Of a stretch of DNA of 64,000 nt, positions 62,501 through 64,000 are shown piece by piece. This stretch comes from Quillaja saponaria (lineage: Eukaryota > Streptophyta > Magnoliopsida > Fabales > Quillajaceae): the NCBI GenBank assembly GCA_029379385.1, contig CM055618.1:19817071-19881070 (forward strand), read 5' to 3'. The position numbers were made by a program, and so were the translations under genes. Within the stretch, counting starts at the first letter, position 1; each line of letters begins with the position of its first letter. The notes under the pieces are model-generated. The model was given only the letters and a program-made list of their open reading frames with translations. It was not told the origin of the DNA and made no database searches.

Positions 62501-64000
62501 AGTAGATAATCGGCAAAGAATATTACAATTAGAAGAGCCTCTTACCATGAGACTTCTTTTCTCAACCAACTCTTCCTTTTCCTTTGGCCTCGTTGAAAAT
62601 ATAAGCTTTCTCGATTTTCTCTCTGCCAATACCACAATTACTTTAATTTTCTGCAATAATGAAGTTTATCAATATTTAGAATAAAAATATTCAAGTATCA
62701 GTTATTTAAAATGAAATGGAAATCTTTTATTTGTGTGTGCAGGGTGGGGGAGTTAAATTCATGCCATGCATGAAAAGTGCATTCAAGTTTTGAATATCAG
62801 ACCTGGCCAATAAATGATGATAGAACTTAAGTTTTTCTCGCTCATAAATTCTAAGCAGATCTTCCAATTTCATATCAGGTGAAACTCCTCTTCAATTTTA
62901 CTACCATTCTCCTTATTTAGAGGAGAACTGAGAGAAGGATTTTTGTTCTCAGCATCATAACTTGCAATTATGCCCAAATTTTGTTTGCGAATTGATGGGA
63001 AACCCTTCTGTCTTAACCACGACTCAAAAGCCAAGAACTTCCACCTGGCCCCAAGATTGCGGTATGGCAGAAATCCTATCAAAGAACCAAAAGACACCTG
63101 TAAAATGGTTTAATCAAGTCAGAAGGGAAAGCAGAAATCATACCCAGTAGTAACCATACAACAAGCATTTAAAAGAGAGAAGACTTCTGTCTAATATACT
63201 TACAACAAACCTCTTGTACTGGAGCCTATTAGTTCCACATCTCCTCTATCTCCTGTCCTATCCAGATCTTCTACCCTCGTCCAATCAGCATCTTCACTTT
63301 TCTAAAAAATTAGAGAATATGACAGTTAACAGACAACAAAAGTCAAAATATCGGGAGAAGATGAATAACTTTGAAGATCGACATGGTCTTTATACCTCTA
63401 CAGGTGTCACAGCATTAATAGTATTATCTGAAACCGCATTCCTGTAAGCATCAGGTTCCATAAGCACAGCCTCCTCTGTAGTAGATTTCGAGGTCTCTTC
63501 CACAGATTGGTCTAGTCTATAGAAAGAAAAAAAAAAAACCTATAAGACCAGAATAGCAACATACAAACTGGAAAGATACATATTATAAAACTGAATTCGT
63601 ATACCTTTTTGAGTTTCCATGTAGTGTAGCTTCCACAGACAACTCTGTTCATGTTGCTCTATTCCCTAAGTAACCAAGAATAAAATAAATTTTGACAGTC
63701 TTTATGGAATTAAATTCCATATTTAAATATAGATCAATACCTACAATGATGTGATCTTTTTGCTTTGCTTCAGTTGAGCCATGCTTAGACTCAATAAAGT
63801 TATTTGCAGTAGCACTGGCACAACTGGTATGCTCAGATACTTCTTTGGGACCTTTCTCTTCAACCTCATTGGGGACTTTGACCTTCTGCATCGACAATTT
63901 CTCATGTCTACTTTCAGGATTGACACCTACTGTCTCAGGCTTTTGCACAAGAGTAAAATTATTATCTTCACTTTTTGGTTCTTCTTTTATTGTCTTAAAC
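59599..64000 (-). pseudogene. SDP: S1 RNA-binding-domain chloroplast protein (At1g12800/SDP type), multiply broken, 5' end outside the window
   Basis: The Arabidopsis relative is a plastid S1-domain protein linked to rRNA processing. Twelve exons are visible, 3' to 5': 59599-59679, 60041-60109, 60833-60940, 61298-61387, 61519-61590, 61840-61926, 62143-62204, 62546-62650, 62803-63097, 63204-63301, 63396-63511, 63605-63665, plus 63745 to beyond the edge. Signatures: VSFGSLIGFLPYRNL, VVLAERKSRKLIFS, ITYFGIFVE, ALIHQTEVSWDATLDP, KVHQLNFDLE and GLAPTFQVYMASMFENQY. Lesions: exon 63204-63301 is 98 bases, one short (GGTTTG for GGTTTTG at its end); 62803-63097 lacks two bases at two sites; 62143-62204 is 10 bases short after GDVV; and TGA at 60062-60064 replaces Arg after YKLLA. 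Splice sites remain intact, so decay is recent or the sequence is imperfect. Confidence 0.75.

Noticed and set aside
1..64000. A biosynthetic gene cluster (sucrose synthase, epimerase and neighbours)
   Set aside because: The remaining genes are unrelated housekeeping and stress genes, and the order follows conserved eudicot synteny rather than a pathway.

Overview
The window is nuclear DNA of a flowering plant, a core eudicot and probably a rosid. The genes have many short introns with GT-AG borders, the spacers are very AT-rich, and the protein families are plant-specific (sucrose synthase, class B heat-shock factor, neprosin-domain protein, plant tetraspanin, three-MBD protein). No prokaryotic, viral or organellar locus is visible. 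I assign no species.

Layout, left to right: a tRNA-Val(AAC) gene beside a decayed PPR fragment (0.4-1.2 kb); ribosomal protein eL24 on the minus strand, with an in-frame stop (1.4-3.0 kb); RFC2 clamp-loader subunit on the minus strand (4.0-7.4 kb), head-to-head with a membrane RING-H2 E3 ligase on the plus strand (7.9-11.1 kb); a neprosin-domain protein on the minus strand (11.5-13.4 kb); a single-exon C2 protein on the minus strand (15.5-16.1 kb); sucrose synthase on the plus strand (19.4-23.5 kb); a class B2-type heat-shock factor on the minus strand (24.3-25.4 kb); UDP-glucose 4-epimerase on the minus strand (27.9-30.8 kb); an osmotin-like PR-5 protein on the plus strand (34.4-35.2 kb); a small C2 protein on the plus strand (36.3-38.3 kb); a large repeat-rich MBD13-like protein on the minus strand (38.9-45.7 kb); an F-box/LRR protein on the minus strand (47.3-48.3 kb); a DEAD-box helicase of the RH48 type on the minus strand (50.4-54.7 kb); a TET10-like tetraspanin on the minus strand (55.9-58.6 kb); and an S1-domain chloroplast protein on the minus strand that runs off the right edge and is broken several times (59.6-64.0 kb).

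The genes are mostly unrelated housekeeping and stress genes, not a pathway cluster. Sucrose synthase and the epimerase both act on UDP-sugars, but I see no sign of joint control. The gene content matches, from memory, two ancient duplicate segments of Arabidopsis (At1g63160-63260 with At1g12760-12800, and At4g11650-11680), so the window looks like an ancestral block kept in one piece.

The most notable observations are: disrupted reading frames in four otherwise conserved genes (eL24, MBD13-like, tetraspanin, S1 protein); a heat-shock element upstream of the heat-shock factor gene; two GCC boxes upstream of the PR-5 gene; a GC-AG intron in the epimerase; roughly 560-bp in-frame repeats in the MBD protein; and a family of small Mutator-like MITEs, one with a perfect 9-bp target duplication. 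I found no convincing previously undescribed system.
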